Source: UBA4744 sp963718995
Lineage (GTDB): Bacteria; Actinomycetota; Acidimicrobiia; Spongiisociales; UBA4744
Direction of reading: 5' to 3'
NCBI GenBank assembly: GCA_963718995.1
Contig: CAVRAP010000002.1
Span: 56,531-120,530, forward strand
DNA length: 64,000 nucleotides
Of this stretch, positions 49,014-57,127 are shown piece by piece. Made by a program: the position numbers and the translations under genes. Within the stretch, counting starts at the first letter, position 1. Each line of letters starts with the position of its first letter. The notes under the pieces were generated by a model, which worked only from the letters and a program-made list of their open reading frames with translations, had not been told where the DNA came from and searched no databases.

Positions 49014-50138
49014 ATGACCATCCGTACCCCAAGCATCAGAGTTCCCGCCGACCTGCTTCCCGGCGACGGCCGGTTCGGTTCCGGCCCCGCCAAGGTGCGA
49101 GATGAAGCTATCGCGGCCCTCGCCGCGAGCGCTCGATCCTTCCTCGGCACGAGCCACCGCCGTCCGGCCGTCAAGGACGTGGTGCGCAGTGTTCAGGTCG
49201 GCCTAGCTGATCTCTATGCGCTCCCGGCCGGATACGAGGTGTTACTCGGAAACGGTGGCGCTTCGGCCTTCTGGGATGCGGCCGCTCTTGGCCTGATCGA
49301 ACGGAAGAGCCAGCATCTTTCCTTCGGGGTTTTCTCGGCGAAGTTTGCGGCGGTGGTTGCTGCTGCTCCCTATCTCGACCCACCGCAGATCATTGTTTCC
49401 GAATACGGCACGCATCCGCTCCCGGTCGCGGCAGGGGACGTCGATACCTATGCGTTGACGCACAACGAGACGACCACCGGCGTGCGGATGGAGATTCAAA
49501 GACCGGACTCGGCCGGGCTCGTGGTTGTTGATGCCACATCGGCGGCGGGGGCTCTCCGGGTCGATCCGGAGCAATTCGATGTTTACTACTTCAGCCCGCA
49601 AAAAGCCTTCGGGTCCGACGGCGGGTTGTGGGTGGCGGTCTGCTCCGGTGCAGCAGTGGATCGTATAGAACATGTTGCGAAAACCGGGCGATATGTCCCG
49701 GCCTTCCTGAGCCTTCATGTGGCGTTGGAGAACTCTCGCCAATGGCAGACGTACAACACACCAGCGTTGGCGACACTGTTCTTGCTTGCGCATCAGATCG
49801 AGTGGATTCGCTCGATGGGGGGTCTGGAGTGGGCAGCGTCGCGGAGTGATCGAAATGCCGGGATCTTGTACGCATGGGCTGAACAGTCCGAGTTTGCGGA
49901 ACCATATGTCGGCAACCCGTCCGATCGGTCGCCGGTAACGGCAACGATCGATGTTGATGATTCGGTTTCGGCCGGCGAGGTTGCGTCGGTGCTGCGGGCC
50001 AACGGGGTTCTCGATACGGAGTCGTATCGCAAGCTGGGTCGTAACCAGCTTCGCATCGGGCTGTGGCCCGCCGTTGAGCCTGCCGACGTTGATGCCCTCA
50101 CCCGGTCGATCGACTACGTGGTGGAGCGGCTCGGCTAG
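49014..50138 (+). CDS. serC: phosphoserine aminotransferase
   Basis: Class V aminotransferase of 374 residues, catalysing 3-phosphohydroxypyruvate plus glutamate to phosphoserine. The PLP lysine lies in YYFSPQKAFGSDGGLW; other family features are GPAKVRDEA and FLGTSHRRPAVK near the N-terminus, GNGGASAFWDAAA, and THNETTTGV. The N-terminal extension and FGSGP block resemble the actinobacterial SerC group. The gene is divergent from the aspartate-type aminotransferase across 62 bp. serA and serB are not in the window. Confidence 0.93.
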   Translation: MTIRTPSIRVPADLLPGDGRFGSGPAKVRDEAIAALAASARSFLGTSHRRPAVKDVVRSVQVGLADLYALPAGYEVLLGNGGASAFWDAAALGLIERKSQHLSFGVFSAKFAAVVAAAPYLDPPQIIVSEYGTHPLPVAAGDVDTYALTHNETTTGVRMEIQRPDSAGLVVVDATSAAGALRVDPEQFDVYYFSPQKAFGSDGGLWVAVCSGAAVDRIEHVAKTGRYVPAFLSLHVALENSRQWQTYNTPALATLFLLAHQIEWIRSMGGLEWAASRSDRNAGILYAWAEQSEFAEPYVGNPSDRSPVTATIDVDDSVSAGEVASVLRANGVLDTESYRKLGRNQLRIGLWPAVEPADVDALTRSIDYVVERLG

Positions 50139-50227
50139 CTCGCTTGCCTCGCCTCTGGCGAACGAAGCGCGTCGGTGAGGGGGAGGTGCTTCCTCCGGCA
50201 AGGGGATGTGCCCGCGTTGCTCGTTGC

Positions 50228-50893
50228 CTAGATCCGCACATCGATCAGCATGGCGGCGGGCCGGAAATCGGCCCGGTTGTGCTGGGACAGCGACGCCAAC
50301 GGGTGAGATACCACCACTACTTCTCCCTCGCGGAGGGTGGTTCGGAGGGCCACATCGGCAACCCGGGCGGTCGTCCACATGCGCGATCCGATGAGAGCAG
50401 CAACGGGCAACAGGACAACGTCGGCCTCTTCCGGCGGTGCAACTTCGACCATCATCCCGAGATAGGTCAATCCACGCGCAATGGCCCGTCGATCCGTGAA
50501 CAGGGCCGCGTTTGTCCCACCCAGGCCGCGAGCCGCTTCTAGTACCGACAGGGTGGTCTCGCCGAGTGACACCACCCCCAAGGTCTCACGATGAGCAATT
50601 CGCAAACCGATTTCGTCTGCCCAGGTTCGGTCGTTCAACTGCTCGAGGGTTCGGAGAAGGGCGGGTCGGGCATCCGGTGGTTCGTGATCCAACACCGCTT
50701 CCGTTATGGCGAGGATGAAAGGGCTGTCGGATCGGCGGCGCCGAAGCTCCGAGACGGCTTCGATCTGCAATCGAGTCCAATCCCCTTCGAGCATCTCGAG
50801 GATGGCTTGCGCAGCACCGCGGGCTGATCGGACCGGGTCTGCCCAAACGTCCCGGGCCACGGATTGAAGAGTTTCAAGGGGTGTATCTGCCAT
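50228..50893 (-). CDS. hypothetical protein, possibly a divergent eIF2B-like fold
   Basis: Protein of 221 residues without a clear family. A hydrophobic beta-alpha pattern and the segment EEADVVLLPVAALIGSRMWTT followed by ARVADVALRTTLREGEVVVVSHP resemble the eIF2B/MTNA region that in the protein at 40520 reads MAGADAIGPGFVINKTGTAALAR, but key residues (the Asp-Ala-Ile and Asn-Lys motif) are lost. No catalytic residues are evident. It is convergent with serC and followed upstream on the same strand by the pyrophosphatase region. The relation to eIF2B is an inference from pattern, not a confirmed hit. Confidence 0.55.
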   Translation of the reverse strand: MADTPLETLQSVARDVWADPVRSARGAAQAILEMLEGDWTRLQIEAVSELRRRRSDSPFILAITEAVLDHEPPDARPALLRTLEQLNDRTWADEIGLRIAHRETLGVVSLGETTLSVLEAARGLGGTNAALFTDRRAIARGLTYLGMMVEVAPPEEADVVLLPVAALIGSRMWTTARVADVALRTTLREGEVVVVSHPLASLSQHNRADFRPAAMLIDVRI

Positions 50894-50974
50894 GCCACGG
50901 CCAAAGCTATCCGTTTCGACACGCAGGTGACGGACGGTCGGCCCGCCTGGTTCCGCCTATCTCCAGACCGATGG

Positions 50975-51460
50975 CTACCCGCGGTAGGCAGCGTGCGATG
51001 CGGCGATGATCTCGAGCGTTTCGTCGAGGTCGTGCCATCCGAGCGCCGCCGTCTTCTTCTCTTCGAGGTCTTTGTACACGGTGAAGAAGTGCTCGATCTC
51101 TTTCAGCATGTGGGGGGGCACATCTCCAAGAGCCTGAATATCCGCCCAGACCGGTTCTCCGAGGGGCACTCCGATGACCTTGTGGTCCGGATGGCCCTGA
51201 TCTTCCATGAGGAAGAGGCCGATCGGTCTGATCCGAATGTGGCATCCAGGGAAAGTTGGCTCCGACACCAGGGCCAGCGCATCGAGGGGGTCACCATCCT
51301 CAGCCAGGGTATTGGGGATATAGCCGTAGTCGGCCGGATAGCGGGTGGCCGTGAACAACATCCGGTCGAGGTAGATGTTTCCCGAGTCGTGGTCGACTTC
51401 GTACTTGTTGCGGCTTCCCTTGGGTATTTCGACGATCATGGTGATCGGACTCTGTGGCAT
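50975..51460 (-). CDS. ppa: inorganic pyrophosphatase
   Basis: Soluble family I pyrophosphatase of 161 residues. The signature DYGYIPNTLAEDGDPLDALAL contains the metal-binding D-x-D-P-x-D. The N-terminal KGSRNKYEVDHDSG and LDRMLFTATRYPADYGY are conserved active-site blocks. I place the start at ATG 51460 (AGGAG upstream); the in-frame extension to 52297 runs antisense to the P5C dehydrogenase and is not coding. It is a single gene, divergent from rocA/pruA across 93 bp. Confidence 0.95.
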   Translation of the reverse strand: MPQSPITMIVEIPKGSRNKYEVDHDSGNIYLDRMLFTATRYPADYGYIPNTLAEDGDPLDALALVSEPTFPGCHIRIRPIGLFLMEDQGHPDHKVIGVPLGEPVWADIQALGDVPPHMLKEIEHFFTVYKDLEEKKTAALGWHDLDETLEIIAASHAAYRG

Positions 51461-51553
51461 GGTGCTCCTGGTGGGCTCCCACCAGGCTACCGTCGGAATG
51501 TTGTGGTGGATCCAGATAGGCTCGGAACCACAGACCACATCCAGGAGGCCAAG

Positions 51554-53107
51554 GTGTTTCAGCCTTTCGTGAACGAGCCCTACTCGGACTTCACCGTTCC
51601 TGCCAATGAAGCTGCCTATCGCCTGGCTTTGGCCGGCGTGCGGGAGCAGCTCGGTGCTCACTATCCGCTGGTGATCGGAGGCGAGTCCATCGACACCGAC
51701 CGGAAGATCGACAGTGTGAACCCAGGCCGGCCGGCGGAACTGGTTGGTTCGGTGGCCGGTGCCGATGCCCGATTGGCCGAACAAGCGATCGAGATGGCCT
51801 GGGCGGCGTTTGCGGGATGGTCCCGGCGATCGGCTGAGGATCGGGCCCGGCATCTCGTAAAACTGGCAGCGCTGATGCGTGACCGGAAGTACGAGTTGTC
51901 CGCCTGGGAAACGATGGAAGCGTCCAAGAATTGGCCGGAAGCCGAGGCCGATGTTGCCGAGGCTATCGACTTCGTTGAGTACTACGCCCGCCAGGCCGTT
52001 CATGTGGCGAGACCTATCGAGGTGCACGGGTACCCGGGTGAGGAGAATGAGTCCCACCTCATTCCCATCGGCGCTGGTGTCGTGATCCCCCCCTGGAATT
52101 TCCCTCTGGCCATCCTGGCCGGCATGGCCATTGGACCGGTCGCAGCCGGGAACACCGTGATTGTGAAACCGGCTTCGACGACTCCCATCATTGCCGCCAG
52201 GTTCATGGAACTGGTCGAAGAGGCCGGATTCCCCGCGGGGGTGATCAACTTTCTGCCCGGAGCGGGGAGCGAGATAGGCGATGTGCTCGTCGATCACCCA
52301 CGAACCCGGTTCGTCAACTTCACCGGATCAAAGGAAGTTGGCCTGCGGATAGCCGAGCGGTCGGCGAAAGTGCAACCCGGGCAGTTGTGGTTGAAGCGTT
52401 CGTACATGGAGATGGGAGGCAAGGACGCGCAGATCGTCGATGAGACCGCCGATCTTGCAGCAGCCGCCCGGGGCGCGGTGGCGGGAGCGTTTGGGTTCCA
52501 GGGCCAGAAATGCTCCGCCTGTTCGCGCTTGATCGTGGTGAACGACGTGTACGACGAGGTTCTGGAAGCCGTCGTGGAGCGAACCGCCGAGCTATCGATC
52601 GGTCCGGCCGAGGACAACTTCAATGTCAACTCGGTAATCAGCGGTGCGCAACAGCGTTCGATTCTCGAGGAGATCGAAAAAGGGCGGGCCACCTCCAAGC
52701 TCGTTGCAGGGGGCGATGCGGTGGATCTGGACGGAGGTTTCTACATTCAGCCGACCGTATTTGCCGAAGTCGAGCCGGACGCCCGTCTTGCTCAACACGA
52801 GATATTTGGGCCGGTGCTCTCAGTCATTCGGGCCTCCGATTTCGATCACGCGCTGCGCATCGCCAACAGCACGGAGTATGCCCTGACCGGAGGACTCTTC
52901 AGCTCGAGCCGCGATCGTATTGAACGAGTCCGTCGCGAATTCCACGTCGGCAACCTCTACATCAACCGCAAGATCACCGGGGCTCTCGTTGGTGTTCAAC
53001 CGTTCGGAGGTTTCCGGATGTCCGGGTCGAATGCCAAAGCCGGTGGTCCGGACTACCTGCGCCTCTTCATGGAAATGAAGACGGTTGCCGAGCGGTGGAC
53101 AGGATAA
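51554..53107 (+). CDS. pruA: L-glutamate gamma-semialdehyde (delta-1-pyrroline-5-carboxylate) dehydrogenase
   Basis: Aldehyde dehydrogenase of 517 residues of the stand-alone PutA-C/RocA type, oxidising P5C to glutamate with NAD. Family features are VIPPWNFPLAILAGM (Asn), FTGSKEVGLRI, YMEMGGKDAQIVDETA (Glu), FQGQKCSACSR (nucleophile Cys) and EIFGPVLSVIR. GTG 51554 follows AGGAGG at 5 nt; the open frame upstream to 50864 is antisense to ppa and has no coding character. No proline dehydrogenase gene is adjacent. Confidence 0.94.
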   Translation: MFQPFVNEPYSDFTVPANEAAYRLALAGVREQLGAHYPLVIGGESIDTDRKIDSVNPGRPAELVGSVAGADARLAEQAIEMAWAAFAGWSRRSAEDRARHLVKLAALMRDRKYELSAWETMEASKNWPEAEADVAEAIDFVEYYARQAVHVARPIEVHGYPGEENESHLIPIGAGVVIPPWNFPLAILAGMAIGPVAAGNTVIVKPASTTPIIAARFMELVEEAGFPAGVINFLPGAGSEIGDVLVDHPRTRFVNFTGSKEVGLRIAERSAKVQPGQLWLKRSYMEMGGKDAQIVDETADLAAAARGAVAGAFGFQGQKCSACSRLIVVNDVYDEVLEAVVERTAELSIGPAEDNFNVNSVISGAQQRSILEEIEKGRATSKLVAGGDAVDLDGGFYIQPTVFAEVEPDARLAQHEIFGPVLSVIRASDFDHALRIANSTEYALTGGLFSSSRDRIERVRREFHVGNLYINRKITGALVGVQPFGGFRMSGSNAKAGGPDYLRLFMEMKTVAERWTG

Positions 53108-53139
53108 AAAAAGGGGGGCGCACCTCGGTGCGCCCCCCT
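53106..53139. terminator. strong hairpin terminator between convergent genes
   Basis: A run of A (53106-53111) is followed by AGGGGGGCGCACC (53112-53124) and its exact complement GGTGCGCCCCCCT (53127-53139). Read on the minus strand the 13-bp stem is followed by a U-run, so it ends transcription of the LEA-like gene; on the plus strand it also closes the pruA transcript. Confidence 0.85.
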
Positions 53140-53151
53140 ACAAGAAGGTGA

Positions 53152-53466
53152 CTACTGGCCTTCGACCTTGTCCTGAACCTGCTCGACGGCGCCGGCGGCT
53201 GCGTCTTTGACTTCGGCAACCTTGTCCGTTGCTCCGGCTACGGCCTCATCGCCCTTGCCCATCTTGTCCCCAACGAAATCCTTGGCCTTGTCGAAGCTAT
53301 CGCCGGCGGCTTCACCAATGTCCTCGGCCACATCCTTGACTTTGTCAAAGGCGTCCCCGCCCATTTCCTTGGCCTTGTCGACCATCGGTGCAGCTTTCTC
53401 CGAGAGTTCCGTAGCTTCGGCTTTGGCCTTGCCAAACCAGCCCTTCAACGTGTCCATAAAAGCCAT
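53152..53466 (-). CDS. LEA-like amphipathic helical protein
   Basis: Low-complexity protein of 104 residues rich in Lys, Asp, Glu, Ala and Gly, with repeated 11-residue-like units (AKEMGGDAFDKVKD, AGDSFDKAKDFVGDK, ATDKVAEVKDA) as in group 3 late-embryogenesis-abundant or CsbD-like stress proteins. Such proteins stabilise membranes or proteins during desiccation. There is no signal peptide. GGAGGAGTGAGG precedes the ATG, a strong ribosome-binding site, and a strong terminator follows, so it is probably abundantly expressed. The function is inferred from composition only. Confidence 0.85.
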   Translation of the reverse strand: MAFMDTLKGWFGKAKAEATELSEKAAPMVDKAKEMGGDAFDKVKDVAEDIGEAAGDSFDKAKDFVGDKMGKGDEAVAGATDKVAEVKDAAAGAVEQVQDKVEGQ

Positions 53467-53554
53467 TTCCTCACTCCTCCGTTCGCGGGTATGTCAATAT
53501 CTCATTCATCATAGAGATCCGGAGGGGATCCTGAATCCCGATGGAACGGATCCT

Positions 53555-54370
53555 TCAGTACTCGTAGGTGGCGGCCGTGCGACCTGAGCTGTCGAGGAGG
53601 AGAGCTGAGTCACCACCGTTGCCCCATACGGGGCCGTCGGCGCACCAATACCGGAGCCCGGCGGCATCTTCGCCGCAGCCTGTATAGACGATGAGATCGG
53701 TGCCGGACGGCAGCACCGTACTGGTCGGGAACCGATAACGGTGCACCGACGAGGCATCTCGCAAGATCCACCCGGAGATGTCGAGGTCCGTGGTGCCGGT
53801 GTTTTCAATCACTACCCACTCGCCGTTGAGATTCTCCTCGTCTGGTCCCGGCGGATTGGCCTCGATCCGGGTAATGGCCACGGCCGTTCCGGACGGTGAG
53901 GCGCAGGTCTCCGGCGACCACATCCCCCGCTGATTGTCTTGTGCGTCACGAGCAGCGAAATCGATGCGATCCTGTAACGCCGTGTTGGGTTCAAAGGCTC
54001 GGGCCAACACCCAACCTCGCGACGCCACCTCTTCGTTGATGAGGGTTCCATCGAGAAACACGTACCCGAGGAGACGCCCATATTGATCCCGGGCTTCCAC
54101 GTCGGTAACGACTTGAACAGCGACGTTGTCGAGCAGTTCTCGCAGACCGGCGGCCGCTTCCGGCCCGAAACACTCGTCGTGTTCGGGTGCGTTGATGCCG
54201 ATGAGCCGGACTCTCTCTTCGGTACCGGCGATCTCGACCAGAATCGAGTCTCCGTCTTGCACGTCGACGACCTGGGCCACCACTCCCGGGGTGGTCGTCA
54301 CCGTGGTCGGCGCCGGTGTGCAGGCAGCTGCCCCGACGGCAATAATCAGTACGGTCAAGAAGGGCTTCAT
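53555..54370 (-). CDS. lipoprotein nuclease: SNase-like domain plus lamin-tail domain
   Basis: Exported protein of 271 residues. The signal peptide MKPFLTVLIIAVGAAAC ends in a lipobox. A staphylococcal nuclease (thermonuclease) domain follows with DGDSILV (Ca-binding Asp), RVRLIGINAPE (Arg and Glu) and RDQYGRLLGYVF, containing the catalytic residues. The C-terminal 110 residues look like a lamin-tail domain (GEWVVIENTGTTDLDISGWILRD), a beta-sandwich often on secreted nucleases. It probably degrades extracellular DNA. I start at ATG 54370; the longer ORF to 54406 adds no signal-peptide sense. Confidence 0.9.
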   Translation of the reverse strand: MKPFLTVLIIAVGAAACTPAPTTVTTTPGVVAQVVDVQDGDSILVEIAGTEERVRLIGINAPEHDECFGPEAAAGLRELLDNVAVQVVTDVEARDQYGRLLGYVFLDGTLINEEVASRGWVLARAFEPNTALQDRIDFAARDAQDNQRGMWSPETCASPSGTAVAITRIEANPPGPDEENLNGEWVVIENTGTTDLDISGWILRDASSVHRYRFPTSTVLPSGTDLIVYTGCGEDAAGLRYWCADGPVWGNGGDSALLLDSSGRTAATYEY

Positions 54371-54423
54371 CGTGGCCGTATGGTACGGGACGGCTGTGAC
54401 GAACAATCAAGGGAGGGTCACAA

Positions 54424-55215
54424 ATGCGCTTTGTTGAAGTCCGGGGGACCACGCTCGGATACCAATCGAGAGGAGAAGGGGATCTGGCACTGTTCGTGCA
54501 CGGGTTTCCCCTCGATCACCGACTGTGGCTGGATCAGATCGACGCTCTCAGCGATCTCCGGCATTGTGTGGCACCAGACCTCCGCGGTTCGGGGAGCTCG
54601 GACCCGATCGTCTCCCTGGTGCTCGCCATGGAACAGCTGGCGGATGACATGGCGGAGCTCATCGAGGCGCTTGGTCATGCATCGGCCGACGTGGTTTCCC
54701 TGTCCATGGGCGGCTACGCCGCTCTGGCACTCTGGGAGCGACATCCCGAACGCGTGCGCAGCTTGGTGCTCATGGATACTCGCTCCGGGGCCGATTCGGA
54801 AGCAGCGCGGGCCGGGCGACGAGAGACGGCCGAGCGGGTCGCCGACGAGGGGGCAGCGTTCCTGGTAGGAAACCTCCAGAAGGCTTTGCTGGGCCCAAAC
54901 GCCGGGTTGGCCGCCCGGGTCAGGTTGCGCGGGATGATCGAGGCGACCGGACCCGAGACCATCGTGGCATCGCTCGAAGGCATGGCCCGCCGGGCGGATA
55001 GGACCGACACGCTGTCCACCATCAGCGTGCCAACCCTGGTTGTCGTCGGCGAGAACGACGGGTTGACGCCGCCTGATGTGGCCGAGCACATGGCCGGTCT
55101 GATTCCCCATGCAGATGTGGTGGTGATTCCGGGTGCCGGGCACCTGCCCCCCATCGAGAGTCCGGACGCAGTGAGTGATGCACTCAGGGCGTTTTGGGGG
55201 AAGCTGAACGGGTAG
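54424..55215 (+). CDS. alpha/beta hydrolase
   Basis: Alpha/beta-hydrolase-fold enzyme of 263 residues with catalytic Ser94 in VVSLSMGGYAAL, the Asp in VVVGENDGLTPP and the His in PGAGHLPP. The oxyanion motif is VHGFPLD. These residues are all present, so it should be active as an esterase, lactonase or related hydrolase; the substrate is unknown (labels such as 3-oxoadipate enol-lactonase are only generic). GGGAGG precedes the ATG. It is followed by a bipartite hairpin shared with the convergent oxidoreductase gene. Confidence 0.9.
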   Translation: MRFVEVRGTTLGYQSRGEGDLALFVHGFPLDHRLWLDQIDALSDLRHCVAPDLRGSGSSDPIVSLVLAMEQLADDMAELIEALGHASADVVSLSMGGYAALALWERHPERVRSLVLMDTRSGADSEAARAGRRETAERVADEGAAFLVGNLQKALLGPNAGLAARVRLRGMIEATGPETIVASLEGMARRADRTDTLSTISVPTLVVVGENDGLTPPDVAEHMAGLIPHADVVVIPGAGHLPPIESPDAVSDALRAFWGKLNG

Positions 55216-55227
55216 CAGGCACGATAC

Positions 55228-55264
55228 CTCCCCCTTCCTAACGAGCTGCGCTCGTCAGGGGGAG
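55228..55264. terminator. bipartite hairpin between convergent genes
   Basis: The outer arms CTCCCCCT (55228-55235) and AGGGGGAG (55257-55264) enclose an inner ACGAG-CTGCG-CTCGT hairpin (55241-55255). The right arm overlaps the last codon region of the minus-strand gene. It probably ends both transcripts. Confidence 0.55.
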
Positions 55265-56613
55265 AGGGCTATCTGTCCTGCTTTACGTGCGGCGATGTGG
55301 ACCGGATCCCACACACCGGAGAAAGGCGGTGAGTAGGAGAGGTCCGTCCAGGCCAGTTCGTTGGCCGGCAACTCGGACCACATCGCCGTAGCGAAGACGT
55401 CAATACGTTTCCCGGCGCCTGGCCCGCCGACGATCTGCGCACCGAGCAATCGTGCGGTTGCCTTTTCGGCGATCGCCTTGACCGTCATCGGGCTGGAACC
55501 CGGCCAGTAGTGGGCTGCTGTGGTGCTGTTGATCGTGGCCGCTACCGCATCTATGCCGGCTTCGGCCGCCTGCCACTCCGTCAGCCCGGTGGAGGAGATC
55601 TCGAGGTCACCGACCTTGGTGATGGCGGTACCGAGGACCCCGGGGAAAGCTGCGTCGCCTCCGCCCAGGTTGATCCCGGCCACCCGACCGGCCTTGTTCG
55701 CCACCGTCCCAAGATGCAGGTTGACGGGCTTGCCCGAGATCCGGTGGTGAGCTTCTGCGCAATCGCCGGCCGACCAGACCCCATCGATGCCGGTTCGCTG
55801 GTGGTCGTCTACGGCGACCGCCCCGGTAGGTCCCAGCGGAAGGCCCACGGCTCGAGCGAGATCGACCTGCGGTCGACTCCCGAGCGCTAACACCACCAGC
55901 TCGGCGGGGAAGCTTCGGTCATCACACCCGACGCCGGCCACCTTCCCGCCGTTGCCTGCAATGCATTCCACTTTGAATCCGGTTTCGACATGGATACCCA
56001 TCGATCGCATGTGATCGGAGACGAGGTCTGCCATGTCCGGATCGAGGGTTCGTTCGAGAACCGTTGGCATCATGGTCACCACCGTCGTGTCGATCCCGAC
56101 ATGCTCGAACGCTTCGGCGATCTCCAATCCGATGTAGCCGCCGCCGACCACCACAGCACGCTCGACCCCCGAGGTGACGAGCGATCGCAAGACGGCGGCA
56201 TCGTCGAGGGTGCGCAGCATGTGGACCCCATCGAGGTCCATGCCCTTGATGGGTGGCCGGATGGCTGTGGCGCCGGTTGCATAGAGCAGCTGGTCGAAAC
56301 CCACCTGCTCCTCGCCCCCCGGGTGACGAACCGTGACATGGCGATCGGCGAGATCGATGCTCGTGACCTGGTGGTGGATCCGGGCATCGATACCCCGGGC
56401 CTGGAATTGCTCGGGCGTTCGAACCTGGAGGTCGCCAAAATCCTCGACCCATCCGCCCACGAAGTACGGTTCGCCGCAGGCGGAGAAGCTCACATAACCG
56501 GACTGCTCGAACACGATGATCTCGAGATCGTCGGCCGTGCGCATCCGCCGCGCCTGACTGGCCGCGGACATACCTGCGGCGTCGCCTCCAATGACGACGA
56601 GTCGTTCCGCCAT
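55255..56613 (-). CDS. FAD-dependent CoA-disulfide-reductase/NADH-oxidase-like enzyme
   Basis: Flavoprotein of 452 residues of the pyridine-nucleotide-disulfide oxidoreductase class. The FAD motif is VIGGDAAGMSAAS at 7-19. The redox Cys46 lies in SFSACGEPYF, aligned with the Cys43 region of CoA-disulfide reductase and NADH oxidase. The NAD motif is VVVGGGYIGLEIAEAF, and the C-terminal dimerisation domain contains TDLSYSPPFSGVWDPV. The cysteine favours thiol/peroxide or CoA-disulfide chemistry over simple rubredoxin reduction. The start codon shares a base with the LapA-like stop (TAATG), so the two genes form an operon. Confidence 0.9.
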   Translation of the reverse strand: MAERLVVIGGDAAGMSAASQARRMRTADDLEIIVFEQSGYVSFSACGEPYFVGGWVEDFGDLQVRTPEQFQARGIDARIHHQVTSIDLADRHVTVRHPGGEEQVGFDQLLYATGATAIRPPIKGMDLDGVHMLRTLDDAAVLRSLVTSGVERAVVVGGGYIGLEIAEAFEHVGIDTTVVTMMPTVLERTLDPDMADLVSDHMRSMGIHVETGFKVECIAGNGGKVAGVGCDDRSFPAELVVLALGSRPQVDLARAVGLPLGPTGAVAVDDHQRTGIDGVWSAGDCAEAHHRISGKPVNLHLGTVANKAGRVAGINLGGGDAAFPGVLGTAITKVGDLEISSTGLTEWQAAEAGIDAVAATINSTTAAHYWPGSSPMTVKAIAEKATARLLGAQIVGGPGAGKRIDVFATAMWSELPANELAWTDLSYSPPFSGVWDPVHIAARKAGQIALSP

Positions 56614-57080
56614 TATTCGATACGAAGGTTTTGAGACTCCGCTTTGGCACGCAGTCGCTTGAGTTCCTCGCGTTCTGCGAGCACCTTGCGTTTCCGGCGC
56701 CGGATGATCATCCCGATGAGCTCGTCGATCAGAATGGCCGCCAGGCCGGTCACCACCATCACGATGATCAATGGTGCTTCTATGTCCCAGAAATACAGCG
56801 TGACCGGAACTTGGTCGGTGTTTTGGACGGCCAGGACAATGATCGCCACCGTGAGCAGTACCCCGAAGATGAAGGCCCAGGAGATCCCGGTTCCGGCGAA
56901 GACCCGCTGCTGTTCGGGCGCGGGCACGGCAACCGGTTCGGGTTCTACGACCGGCTCAATCCAGACGATCTCCTCAGGGGTCTCGACCTTTTCGGGAACG
57001 AACGAACCGAGATCAGGTTCCGACAACGGCTCCTGCTCGGGGTCGCCGATTGTCTCTCTGTCGCTCACTTCTTCCTCCAT
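56613..57080 (-). CDS. LapA-domain (DUF1049) membrane protein
   Basis: Protein of 155 residues. An acidic, Pro/Glu/Val-rich N-terminus of about 65 residues (probably disordered, cytoplasmic) precedes two membrane helices (FIFGVLLTVAIIVLAVQN and APLIIVMVVTGLAAILIDELIG) joined by QVPVTLYFWDIE, the LapA/DUF1049 signature. A basic coiled-coil tail follows (RRRKRKVLAEREELKRLRAKAES). In enterobacteria LapA-type proteins regulate LPS; in actinobacteria the role is unknown. It is the first gene of a two-gene operon with the flavoprotein. Confidence 0.85.
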   Translation of the reverse strand: MEEEVSDRETIGDPEQEPLSEPDLGSFVPEKVETPEEIVWIEPVVEPEPVAVPAPEQQRVFAGTGISWAFIFGVLLTVAIIVLAVQNTDQVPVTLYFWDIEAPLIIVMVVTGLAAILIDELIGMIIRRRKRKVLAEREELKRLRAKAESQNLRIE

Positions 57081-57127
57081 GTTGATTCGTTGTCCAAAGG
57101 CTACCCGCCGCCATGGCCAGTCACGAC

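Noticed and set aside
50864..51553. N-terminal extension of the P5C dehydrogenase frame
   Set aside because: It is antisense to inorganic pyrophosphatase; a GTG with AGGAGG at 51554 gives the normal family start.
51461..52297. N-terminal extension of the pyrophosphatase frame
   Set aside because: It is antisense to pruA; ATG 51460 with AGGAG gives the normal 161-residue enzyme.
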